The notes beneath the pieces were generated by a model. The model was not told the origin of the DNA. It saw only the letters and a list, made by a program, of their open reading frames with translations, and did not search any database. From contig NC_091142.1 of the NCBI RefSeq assembly GCF_041381155.1, positions 6,761,778 through 6,825,777 of the forward strand: a stretch of 64,000 nucleotides of DNA, in the 5' to 3' direction. Source of the DNA: Argopecten irradians. Lineage: Eukaryota > Mollusca > Bivalvia > Pectinida > Pectinidae. This document shows, one piece after another, positions 1 to 10,900 of the stretch. Numbering within the stretch: the stretch's first letter is position 1; every line of letters begins with the position of its first letter. The position numbers were made by a program, and so were the translations under genes.

Positions 1-535
1 GATGGTCGACAGGTGGCCATCTTGGATTTTGATAGTTAAAGTTTGTTACCGCTATTTCTCAAAAAGTGCTGAAGGGATCTTTCTCAATTTTCATAAACAG
101 GTTCCCCTAGGATCCTAGTTGTGCATATTGTATTTTGGGACCGATCGGTAAACAAGATGGCCGACCGACGGCCATCTTGGATTTTGATAGTTAAAGTTTG
201 TTATCGCTTTTTCTCAGAAAGTACTCAAGGGATCTTTCTCAAATTCCATGCATAGGTTCCCTTTGTACCCTAGTTGTGCATAGTACCTTTTAGGACTGAT
301 GCATAATGCCTTTCGGGACTGATCGGTAAACAAGATGGCCAACCAGCCGCCATCTTAGATTTCATTGTTGAAGTTTGTTACCACTATTTCTTAGAAAGTA
401 CTATAGCGATCTGTCTCAAATTTTATATGTAGTGTGTTTGAAAAAGTTTGAAAAGCAGGGAAAAAATCTCTCTTTCCATTGTCAGACATAGATCATTCTT
501 TGGTGGGCGCCAAGATCCCTCTGGGATCTCTTGTT
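1..535 (+). mobile_element. Pearl-like tandem-core element, right part (type A)
   Basis: About three core units of roughly 155-170 bp, beginning near 1, 156 and 332. Each holds a 'gatggcc...ccatcttggatttt' stretch followed by 'tttctcagaaagtact'. The element ends at 505-535 in a hairpin (AGATCCC-tct-GGGATCT) followed by CTTGTT. The left end lies outside the window. It sits in the last KMT5A intron. Other elements here have unrelated cores but the same kind of end (4051, 47146, 57461). Assignment to bivalve pearl or Helentron-type non-autonomous elements is by architecture only; no coding sequence is visible. Confidence 0.7.
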
Positions 536-805
536 TTTTATATCTTTCTGACACCTTGGAGTTGAAAAAGTCATATGTCAAGCGAATAATATCTTTGGAT
601 TAATATAAATGTGCTATGAGATAGAAAAAATAGAAAAAATCTCTTTCATATGCTGGGTATGAAGGAAAGGAATATTTCACTATCAGAGTCACTTAATTAG
701 GTACCTTTAAAACCCTTTGCAGTCTCTTTATGAGACTTATGTTGTTTTAATCCTGTTTCTATTAAGGTTTATCTTTAATTTATGTACTGTATTTAACCGT
801 TTCAG

Positions 806-1019
806 TATTGATGCGACAGCAGAGAGTGGACGACTTGGTAGACTTATCAATCATAGCAAAACAGCTGCAAACTGCCGCACCAAGCTCGTGGAAGTGAACA
901 ACAAACCCTACCTCACTCTGGTGGCCGCCAGGGATATCAGCTTAGGAGAGGAACTTTTATACGACTACGGTGATCGTAGTAAAACTTCATTAGAGTCTCA
1001 TCCCTGGTTAAAACAGTAA
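806..1019 (+). CDS. KMT5A: KMT5A (SETD8/PR-Set7) histone H4-K20 monomethyltransferase, last exon
   Basis: Last exon of the enzyme that monomethylates histone H4 lysine 20 in the nucleus. A 'ttcag' acceptor ends at 805. The exon starts with one base of a split codon and then encodes 70 residues to a TAA at 1017-1019. The residues cover the C-terminal half of the SET domain: RLGRLINHS (cofactor and substrate pocket), then GEELLYDYGDRS with the catalytic tyrosine region, and the family's terminal HPWLKQ (HPWLKH in human). Compared with my memory of the human protein there is one extra residue after the NHSK motif. Earlier exons are off the left edge. The following gene in the same orientation is TMED2; RILPL lies between them on the other strand, as in human. 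Confidence 0.95.
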
Positions 1020-3980
1020 TGGGTGCCTGGGTATAGAAATGGAAGCGATACATGTATTTGTGATTTTAAGATAAATTAATCATACAAATTCAGGTGTTTA
1101 AATAAGAATGTAACTCGGTTGTGTCAAGATCTGCCTTGGACATATGATTCCTTAATTGTCAAAATTTATGTTTTTAGCATTAAGTAAGTTATGGGGGGAA
1201 AATTGACATGCCTGGTAGTCAGTTTTTGACTTGCGTTTGTTTTGAGAAATCAGGGATTGCTGGTTTGATTTTAATAGGCTTTCCCATATGATTTATTTTT
1301 TTAAATTTATGTAAAACACAAATGAATTATGTTTTCTTACATACAGAAACTACCTGAAAAGACAATGATAATCCGCATGTGATTGTGTCGTAAAAGCCTG
1401 ATATTAAATTATGAATAACTTTAAAATATGTTGTGTCGGAGTCTGAGTGAATCTCTTGATGTTCTAAATTATATAGAAAAATATTATGATGGTATGTAGA
1501 ATTTTAAGATTTTGATCCACTAGCTGTATCAATGTGTTGATTTATAAGCTGGGCAATTTTGGGATGGGGTCTTTCACCTCATTTTGGGAATTATGAAATT
1601 GACAACATAGGAAGGAAATTGTCAATGTTTTTGACTTAAAAATTGATTAACAACAATTTTCAATGGGACATATTATTGGTCTCAAAGGCCATGTTATCAA
1701 GGACTGCTAATTTCTCGTATTATAAATTGAACATGAATGTGTGAGGAATAATTTTAATTGAGTTGTGAATTCAATTTCGTATTAATTTAAATTGAATTGT
1801 GAATACATTATCATTGAATACATTACTCAATCATGACATGTGACAGTTGAAACATTTTCATGACCTGTGAATGATTGACCCGTTAGGTAAACATCATTAC
1901 TAAAGAGTTTATGTACAACTCCAATGTCGGATATATTTGGCCAGCTTATGATATTCATAAGTATGCTTATGTATTGAAATAATGTCTATGCTCAGTTACA
2001 AGTTCATTATTATTTATGAACTACAATATTTTAAAAACTGTCTCATTTATTAAGTCAATGACTAAGAAGTATTTGTTTTTAAATTCTGTCAATGCTTTTT
2101 GTATCAGAATCTCACTCCTTTTATTCCACTATTAGAAAGTCTGGCATTAATTTCAATATATCTGTATATTTTTACATTTTTTCCCATATTGCAAAATGTT
2201 AAAACTGTATTTTTTTTTTAAAAGAACTTCTGTCCTTAATTTCTTAAGAGTCACTCTTAAAAAAATGCACTTGTGGAGACTTCTAATGCCGAAATATAAG
2301 ACAAAAATTAGCATTTTAAAAACATGTAATTTTAGCATCTTTGTGCCAGAAATTTTATAGTTTTGTAAGCTAATAATATTAGAAGTAGTTACCAGTATTG
2401 TGAATACACAAATTCTTCATTTCTCTTATCAGTTTTGAAATAAATGTTAAATTTTTGTGGCTTTCAGTAAGTTAGCAGAAAAGTGGGTAATTAAAGTAGT
2501 TAAATTGTTCTGTTCTATTTTATTAGTGTCTGACCTCTAATGCTGAAAAATTAAACAAAAATTTGCATTTTGAAATCATGTATTTCTATGCCAAAAAATC
2601 TGTTTTAATATCTTTTATGTCAGTAAAATAATCTTCATTTCTCTAATAAGTTTTGAAGTCAATGCTGAAATTTTATTGCACCCAAGTAAGTTTGCAGAAA
2701 CAGGTACATAACTAATAGTTGAATTGCTTTTTCTAAGAATGATTTAATCCAGTAAAGTTTTCTTATCAGTGTATGGTGTGAATCTGATACTGGCGACCCC
2801 TATTGTGACTCAACTGACAACATGATTTAGTTTAGTGGCCAGTTTACACTATGTATCCAATTTTCTTATCGTGATATCTTCAATTTGCAGCTATTAATTG
2901 TGTAAATGTATGTATGTGGTGAAATTGTTGGCATTTGAAAGTTTTATCATTTATTTATAACTAAGGAAAAAGTCTCATGCTGTGATTTGTAACTAACAGC
3001 AAACATATCAAATGGTCACTTCCATTAGGGTACGGTTGTGTGGTACTTAAAAGAATGACTTACTTGACGATTGGTTAAACTTTAATATTGACTCTTCAAA
3101 TAGTGTACAATTTGTATTAATTGATATTAAAGTAATTAATTAAAACGTATTTTGATCATTCATAAAGAAACACAGACAGGTGATTTCAACCAGAACCTTA
3201 GTCCTATGCTTTCAGATCCTGTTTTATTGGCAAAAGATTTTAATTTTTTTTTTTGTTCTTTTTTTTTTGTGTTCCTGTGTCTGCAGTTTAATGTTATCTG
3301 GTCAATTTCCTGTCTGGTTCATCAAACCTTTTAAACAGTGAAGTACAATTATATAATATTTAAACAATCATAGTCTTTATTTTATTATGCAATGTACATC
3401 TATGAGGAAAAAAACCAGAATTGTACAAAGATTGAAAAATAAAACTTTTTAAAGATTTTTTTCCCTATGAAAATCATATCCACAGGGTAATTTTATGAAA
3501 GTCTTTTGTGTATCAAAACTGAAAATATGCTTAGATATATTGTGTGTGAGTGTGCAGACAGATTGTCCATTTTGAGTACCGTAATCAAACTTGAGTTGGT
3601 GCTGAAAACCTTTTACCCATTGTGTTCAGTGGCATGTGTCTCTTTGTTGAACATAAAAAAATCCTATTTCTAAATTTTTTGTTGAAAATTTTCACTGCCC
3701 TTTTTATAGTTTTATCATTATGTTGTGCGAAGGAATAAATGCATACGAGTGAGAGCTGTATATTTCTTGAGAATATGTGTGCGTGAATCAGCGTGGATGG
3801 TGTTGAGGTGTTAAGTGGCATTTTGTTAATATTTGCGAGCTGTGAGGTGAAAAAAAGATTGTAACAATCACATCATACAAGTGTTGAATATAAAACTTTG
3901 TTCACAAATGGTTTTCCATGTTCTTTTTCATCCTGACCCTAAGTTTTCGCGGCGTCACAGTAGAGTGGTTTAGGGTTGTT
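1020..3980. other. KMT5A downstream sequence and AT-rich intergenic DNA
   Basis: Non-coding. The first part is probably the KMT5A 3' UTR, but no end of transcript can be fixed by eye. It contains a diverged duplication (2270-2720). T-runs near 3240-3270 and a short GT-rich piece near 3540 are the only other structure seen. No convincing exon on either strand. Confidence 0.5.
2270..2720 (+). repeat. Diverged direct duplication, about 250-bp period
   Basis: The stretch starting at 2277 ('gacttctaatgccgaaatat') recurs near 2530 ('gacctctaatgctgaaaaat'). The parallel order of shared blocks continues ('gttttgaaat', 'aagttagcagaaa') for about 190 bp. Divergence is high, so the duplication is old. 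Confidence 0.55.
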
Positions 3981-4050
3981 TATCCTATCAACAGCCAGAG
4001 TCATGTAGGGATATGCCTTGATGGTGGAGGAAACCCAGAGTACCCAGAGA
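3980..4050 (-). repeat. SINE fragment, interrupted by the element at 4051
   Basis: Contains 'ggaggaaacccagagtaccc', the conserved central segment also seen in the SINEs at 38655 and 8640. The remaining part of the same segment ('aaaaccaaagatc...') resumes at about 5107, directly after the 4051-5106 element. That element therefore inserted into this SINE. Confidence 0.6.
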
Positions 4051-5106
4051 CAAGAGGCCCAGAGGGCCTGTATCGCTCACCTGGTTTTTTGTTAGTAATT
4101 ATCACAAGACTCTGACAATTAGAAAAATAAGCAAAATTGACTCCCAAAGTTTAATTTTGAATCACAACCATACAATGATGCTATTGATACCATACAAATA
4201 TGCTATCCAATACATCGGTTCAGAGACAAAGTAATTTATATGAAAAAAGTAGCCTAATTGACCTTTTTGACCTCGCATCTATTGCCGTTTAAGGCCCCGG
4301 GGGTCAGCCCTATCATTTGTACAATTTCAAATCCCAACCCTATTAGGATGCTACCATTGCATTATAAGTGCTCTTCCATTCTTAGTTGCAGAGAAGAAGT
4401 CGTTTATATGGAAATAGCCAAATTGACCCCTTTTGACCCCACCCTTCAGGCCCCCGGGGGGTCAGCCCTATCATTTGCTCAATTTGGAATCCCCACCCTA
4501 TAAGGATGCTACCATTGCATTATGGGTGCTATACCATGCTTAGTTTCAGAGAAGAAGTCATTTATATGGAAATAGCCAAATTGGCCCCTTTTGACCCCGC
4601 CCCTCAGGCCCCCGGGGGGTCAGCCCCATTATTTGTACAATTTTGAATCCCCACCCTATAAGGATGCTACCATTGCATTATGGGTGCTATCCCATGATTG
4701 GTTTCAGAGAAGAAGTCGTTTATATGGAAATAGCCAATTTGACCCCGCCCCTCAGGCCCCCGGGGGGTCAGCCCCATCATTTGTACAATTTTGAATCCCC
4801 ACCCTATAAGGATGCTACCATTGCATTATGGGTGCTATCCCATACTTGGTTTCAGAGAAGAAGTCGTTTATATGGAAATAGCCAAATTGACCCCTTATGG
4901 CCCCGCCCCTCAGGCCCCCGGGGGGTCAGCCCCATCATTTGTACAATTTTCAGTTAGTAGCCCATAAGGATGCTACCAGTCAAATTTTGTTGAAATCCGA
5001 CCAGCAGTTATGGAGAAGAAGTAGATTGTTGACGGACGCCAGACGACGGACGCCGGACGCTGCGGTATCCCATAAGCTCACCTCGGTCCTTTGGACCAGG
5101 TGAGCT
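4051..5106 (-). mobile_element. Pearl-like tandem-core element (type B, inverted)
   Basis: Five or so core units of about 150-160 bp. Each has 'gaagaagtcgtttatatgga', a C-rich 'ctcaggcccccggggggtca' block and 'aaggatgctaccattgcatt'. One end is a GGCCC/GGGCC hairpin (4055-4070). The other is an AGCTCACCT...AGGTGAGCT hairpin (5076-5106), preceded by a 'gacgacggacgccggacg' simple repeat. It has the same end modules as 47146-49088 but is inverted. Short open frames inside are by-products of the C-rich units, not genes. Both boundaries are fixed by the split SINE. Confidence 0.8.
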
Positions 5107-5155
5107 AAAAAACCAAAGATCAGCGGTCAGTACCCGGCAACTAATCCCAGTAAAA
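5107..5155 (-). repeat. Second half of the split SINE
   Basis: Sequence 'aaaaccaaagatcagcggtc' and onward continues the SINE central domain left off at 4050; compare 'aaaacccaaatgattaggca' at 38800. No tRNA-like head survives here. Confidence 0.45.
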
Positions 5156-5224
5156 TGAACAAGCTTATGATATGCTGGTCCGAAAGGGCTCCAATTTTCA
5201 CAAAATTGTATAGAATAATTGAGT

Positions 5225-5530
5225 TCATTCAATACAAAATTTTATAAAAAAGTTTTTATTCTTGCAAGGCTTGAAGCTAACTAAGAGGCCTAGATACCTG
5301 ATATTGGGTCTGTAGCTAGGATGAAGGGTTACCAAGTTAATTCATATGAATGACCTTCACCATCATTCAAGATCACAGGAGTGACAGTCAAAGAACTTAT
5401 TAAAAACCTTCAACAATTTGTCTGAGAGATCTGGTATTGGGCCTGTGGCATGCTAAAATGTTTGCTAATTTAAACAACCTTGGCCTAAGGTCATTTCTTT
5501 CTTGAGAAGTTGTTTGAATAAAAAGTTAAT
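5225..5530 (+). repeat. Decayed copy of type C core units
   Basis: Two degenerate units related to the array at 57461-59021. Shared blocks are 'ctaagaggcctagatacctgat', 'gatgaagggttaccaagtt' and a 'gaatgaccttcaccatcatt' stretch. No end hairpins are recognisable. Confidence 0.55.
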
Positions 5531-6169
5531 GGACGGTGCTTGACCTAAAATTCCATCAGAGGCATCCATTTGGTCCATCTGTCCTCAAAATCCTGACATA
5601 ATTTTATGCAATCTCTCCCAGGGTGCATTGCGGTCCCCACAGTTTCACCTCTGTAAACGGCCAATCAAAATTTCAAGATTCTTGAAAAACGTATTTATGA
5701 TGCATACTAAATTCTTCATATAAGTTTCCTTTTGTATAATTCCTGTAATTTAACAACTGCCAGTTCTGATATAATACAATTTGATCATTCAATATCAATT
5801 TAAACTCTAGATTTACTTGTAAGTAAATAGTCATGATTTGCATACGACGTCCGCCGTTTCAAAAACAATCACTATGACGTCATACATGAATGGGACACAA
5901 TGTATTTAACAATCGTCATGACGTAATATTCTGTAACCCAAGGTCAACAGACGGCCAGTTCATGAGCCTTGACAGAGGTGAATGTTGGGACCACAATGAA
6001 CCCTAGGATAGATTGAATTTGATGGTGTCATAATAGATTTCCTGTTGGGTACAGCCAATGAAAATTGCTCCAGGTTATATCATACAAGTGAAAAGCAGAA
6101 ATATTACACAAGTAAGTCACTGGATATCCGACGGATTATGGGATATGATGCAGCCTCTATGAGGCAAAT

Positions 6170-6500
6170 TTGAGATATATCGTCCTCAATACTCCAGCGG
6201 TTACTATAACTGAGGTTATATCCATCCTGGTACTCTCTCATAGTAAACCTGGAGGCAACAGAACAGGTAATTTTAGTTTTTTGATGTGAAAAGAGCCTTA
6301 AAACGGTACACTGGTTGACTATGTGGCTTTGAAGTCAGGTGTTACTCTCTCTGTATTCTTCAAAGGAAACTTTTGCTGGCCTGTGATTGGTTCAGAATTG
6401 TTCCCCTTAGCTGCCTTCAGTTTTACTATGATATAGTCCAGGGGTGTAGAAATTGTAAGTGATTGGAACCCCTTGAGGATGGAGGTATATATAACTCCAC
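6170..6500. repeat. Dispersed repeat also found in the GLOD4 intron
   Basis: 'atactccagcggttactata...gttatatccatcctgg' matches the units at 61240-61690. 'ggcctgtgattggtt' is the complement of 'accaatcacaggcc' near 61728. The order suggests the same repeat with part of it inverted. No coding potential. Confidence 0.45.
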
Positions 6501-6849
6501 TTCACTGGCTTTGGAATAGGCATAAGATGTATACTAGGTAAAGTAAGATGGTATGCAAAAAATGTCAAAACTACCCCCATTACAGAAAAATATGAGGTTT
6601 TAACAAATTAGTACCACTGTGTTTGAATTCGCTTTTCCTCGAAGTTGGAAATCAGAGAGTTTGCCCCCTTTAGAAGCCAAAGCATCCTTTCTGTTTTACT
6701 TCTGGTAGCAGGCAGAACATGCCCATGACCAGGTTTCACTGAAATCAGATTTTTTGAATTTTGGCTCTTTTAAGGGGCCACTGTGCCCATCTTGGATTTT
6801 CCAAACTATTAGCAAAGTCCAGTTAAAATGGCATGTAATATACAGTGAT

Positions 6850-7085
6850 TGTCTGCCTGAATTCAACAACCATCTGTACCCAAATTCAATGGCCGATTTC
6901 AACAACTTTCTGTGTCTGAATTCAACAACCTTCAGTGGCCAACAACCTGCTGTGTTCTAATTCAACAACCTTCTGTGCCTAAACACCCTAAGATACCAGC
7001 GTCCAATCAACATCCTTCTGTGTCCTAATTCAACAACCTTCTGTGCCTAAACACCCTAAGATACCAGCGTCCAATCTCCACTGCT
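6850..7085 (+). repeat. Short tandem repeat with a 65-70 bp duplication
   Basis: Imperfect units built on 'aattcaacaaccttctgtg' repeat from about 6858. The segment 'aaacaccctaagataccagc' plus flanks occurs twice (about 6979 and 7049). Confidence 0.65.
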
Positions 7086-7636
7086 CTCCATAAACTGATT
7101 ACGTGGCTGTGGGTAATCAATGATTATTGATGTTGTCTGATTTTCAACAATCTTCTGTCTTAAATCTAAGTAATTCTTCTCAATGTAATTAAAGAACTGC
7201 CGTCTATGTAATCTCTATGTATCAAGCAACTGTGTGATTCCATTTTTTAATACAGTGCCATCTATAAACAAAAAGATGATAGAAGTTTTTTGGTATAATT
7301 ATTTAATCTTTGTCCAACACACTCTGAGCACTTCCTGTATGGCTATAACATTGCAATGACGGAAAATATCTTAATTGATTACCAGTATTAAATACATATA
7401 TTAAAACCATTGTGTAATCAATGTTATGGATATTGATTGTGAAACCTACATCAAAACACTATGAACTATTAAATTTCATACAAATCATGTATTTTATTTT
7501 ATCAGTGATTTGACATACCATCACCACTTACTTATATTGGATACTAAGAATTTTAATCATATGTATATTTACCAGTGATATGTTGTCATGCAACATTAAA
7601 ACCAAATTCTACTTGTGTTAGCCATATGTATTAAAA

Positions 7637-7725
7637 TTAACTCATTCACCCCTGAAGACACATTTAGACTCTCCTAAATCTAAGAATGGAACAGTTCATT
7701 GTGAAATTTCAGGGGTGAATGAGGG
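7637..7725. repeat. 90-bp hairpin repeat, copy 1
   Basis: Short palindromic element whose ends read 'aactcattcacccctgaa' and the inverse 'caggggtgaatgag'. The middle is 'acacatttagact...tctaaatc...gttcattgtgaaatt'. It lies just downstream of the C1QBP stop. The family, about 17 copies in this window, is discussed in Part 2. Confidence 0.75.
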
Positions 7726-7914
7726 AAGTACAAGAAATCATTCTTCAGTTTACCTGTAGAGTACATGTAATGATATCAGGCTCAGTATCAAACTGGTGCC
7801 ATACAGTAAATATGTCAATCTTCTTTTGTTCAACCTTCACGATCATTGTCCAAGCATCACAAACATTTAATAGAAGTTTCTAGCATCACTACTCCAATCC
7901 GTCGGCTGAAGAGT

Positions 7915-10900
7915 CTATTTCTCATCAACAAATTCTTTCATCTTAGACAGTAGGTTCACATATAGATGGTGGTCGTATGTTCTGCAGAATTCCCTCATGG
8001 CGGCAATCATTTCGTCTCCAATACCTCGGTTATCCAGTAAGTCCATCAGCTTGTCGTAGATTTGCTGTCAAAGAAAGCACACATTATTTATTAGAGGACA
8101 AATAAAAGATGTCTAAAGCCATGTGATTTTAGGACGTAGTTTAGACTAGAAATATCACAGTTCAAAATCACTGGATTGTGGGCCTACTTGATTGGAAATC
8201 ATACTTTATTTAGAAAAATATTTTGGATAATTTATTCCAATGTTAGAGAAACAAAAATATAAAACATGTTACATTTCCAAATTCATCAGTCAAATATTCA
8301 CTCACCCCATCCATGGTCTCTGAAAACATGGTAAATGTACCCTCTTTCAGCTTGCCTTCATCCATCGTCACTGATGTAATTTCAAAAGCATCAGCTATAG
8401 GAAAAGGAATTCAAGAGTTGGAATTCGAATACAAGATGCACATGATACAAAGAATAATTTCTTACCAAAAAAAAGGAAAATACCTACCTTTTAATAATAC
8501 AGACTATAACTACCAAATTCTTTTGCACAAGAATGAACTGTAGACATTTAAGATGATAAAATGTTTATTTAGTTTGATATTAAATGTTTTTCATCCTAAT
8601 ATCAGTTTCAGAGGGTGATATATCGGCATGCCATGTTTTCAGCTGTCTGATTACTTTGGGTTTTCTCTGGGTTCTCCGGTTTCCTCCCAGTCTAAGATCC
8701 CTAGTGCACTTACAACCAGGCCATTAGAATTGATATGTCTATTATAATTAATTTGTTTCGCAATAAATGCAAATTAAATAAAGTTTACAGCCATAGTTAT
8801 TTAAGGGCATGCCAAATTTAGGAGGCGGAGGGAAGCCAGGGTACCAAAAGAAAAACCACCAACTTTTGATGAATACCAGCTAGACATAAAAAAACAGTGT
8901 ATGTCAGCTAGAACACTTCCACCAATCAGTCACTGTGGCCCCACTTGGTTAAGACTATCAAGAACTTATTGGTCTCTGACAGAAATATCTTGCACCAAAG
9001 AATTATTTTCTTTCACAGAAAAATCCAACAGTTGAAAAACAAAAATTTAAATCTCAAGTTTCAGCACAAAACACGTGACTCACCGACTTCGTCTGCGTCA
9101 CCACCCCCTTGTTCACTAGAGGGGATCATTGTGCATTCAAAATACATTATTTTTCCTGTTGGTTTCTTGATTTCTACATTAAATGGTGGATCTGCTTCAA
9201 TCTAAACAAGAAATAAGAATAAAAACTTAGTGTAAACATTGTGGAATGCAAAATAGGTTTTTTGACTTAAGTATAAATCTCAAAACTTGAATTATCCGTT
9301 CCCGCAAGTTTCAGAAACAATTCAGCACCTGTGCTGCACACAGATAATTCTGGTTTAAATTGGATTTTGAAATTATCCCATATTCAGTTGACATTTCGTA
9401 TAATTTTACTTTTGTAAATTACACATTCACCCCTGCAATTTCACAATGGACTGTTCTAGTCCTTGATTTGGAAGGGTCTAAATGTGTTTTCATGTGAGTA
9501 AGGTGACTTTAGGCATACTTACTTCCCCTTCTACTCCTTCACCCTCTAAAGCCTGTTCACTACCAGTGGCATTATTCAAATTAAAGGTGACTGTCACACT
9601 GAAATGAGAAAAAAGAACATATTAATTAATATCTTCTTTTAGTCAATTACAATCATATTGTTATTATAAGCTAAATACATTTTATCTAAAAATTTAAACT
9701 GTTAAAAAAACTATTGACTCTAAATAATTATGTAAAAGGGTACAGGATTAACAATAAATTTAATACCTGCCTCTGCCAGGGATCGAACTCAGGACCTCTG
9801 GATTACTAGTCTGACACTCAACCGATCGAGCTAAAGAGAATTTTTCTCTAGCCGAGCGATATATTGACCAGGGTTACACTTATTTCAGAAAAAAATCAAA
9901 TCATAAAACATTTTCTAGTAACTATTTATTCAAAGCATATCTTGTAAATCTAAGGTGGTTTTTTTCTTTGTTACCTTTCAAGACAGTTATGATTTCGTGG
10001 GTACTTTTTATACAATATACTTTCTAATTTACTTCATTCCAGAGTCTACTTGAACCAGGGAATGGTACCGGTCACAGACTCATATTGAAGCTGTAATGCT
10101 TGGTTAAAGAAAGTTATATTAAGACATTGCTATATTCAAAATTAACTCATTCATCCCTGAAGGCACATGTAGACTCTCTTAAATGAAGGACTAGACTAGT
10201 CCATTATGAAACTTCAGGGATGAATGAGGTAAGCCATACATGAGTGGGCAAAACACACAAATACTTGAATGTCGTCATCAATATACCTTTCATTATCTAC
10301 ATTTTTTTCCAGCTTCACTTCAGCATTTTCTTTTATTATATTCCAGCCAGGGATACTAGCTACAGCTCTCATGGTCGATTTCTCTGTAGATATTTCTTCT
10401 GCAAGGTAACTGGAAAACTCTTGGTCATCTGAAATATAGAATTGTTCATACAGAAATGGACTTATTTCAAAAATTTTAATGTATAAGATCATACATTGGC
10501 TTGTTTAAATCTAAAAGTAAGGCTGACTGTGACAAACTTATCTTAGTATTTGTCTATTTGAGATATACCATATTCAAGCTTCCTCCACATAATCGAATAA
10601 CGGTTATTTGAATATTTCGGTTATTTGCATAAAATTCTGCGGTCCCGATTTTTTCCTTCTTTATCTTTGTTTTTCAACTCCGTGTATTTGCATAGACTTT
10701 TACATGACCTCCGGTTATTTGAATAAAATATTTGGGAAATTCTAAAAATAAAATCGAATATTTTTCAATGTTGCAATATATTTTTAGCGAAATTCGCCGA
10801 TATGTTTCAAGATACTTCGCTTTTACTAGAAATCATCCTGGTAACAGATTAACGTTATAGTATGGCTTGTTATTTTATGCATGAATCTGCAAAGGTATTC

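Noticed and set aside
4258-5103. Proline-rich open frames (APGGSAPSF and similar)
   Set aside because: They follow the C-rich core of the pearl-like element, repeat with its period and differ in frame from unit to unit.
9769-9839. Functional tRNA-Thr gene
   Set aside because: The 5' acceptor strand does not pair fully with the 3' strand and no terminator-like T run follows; better read as a tRNA-derived relic.
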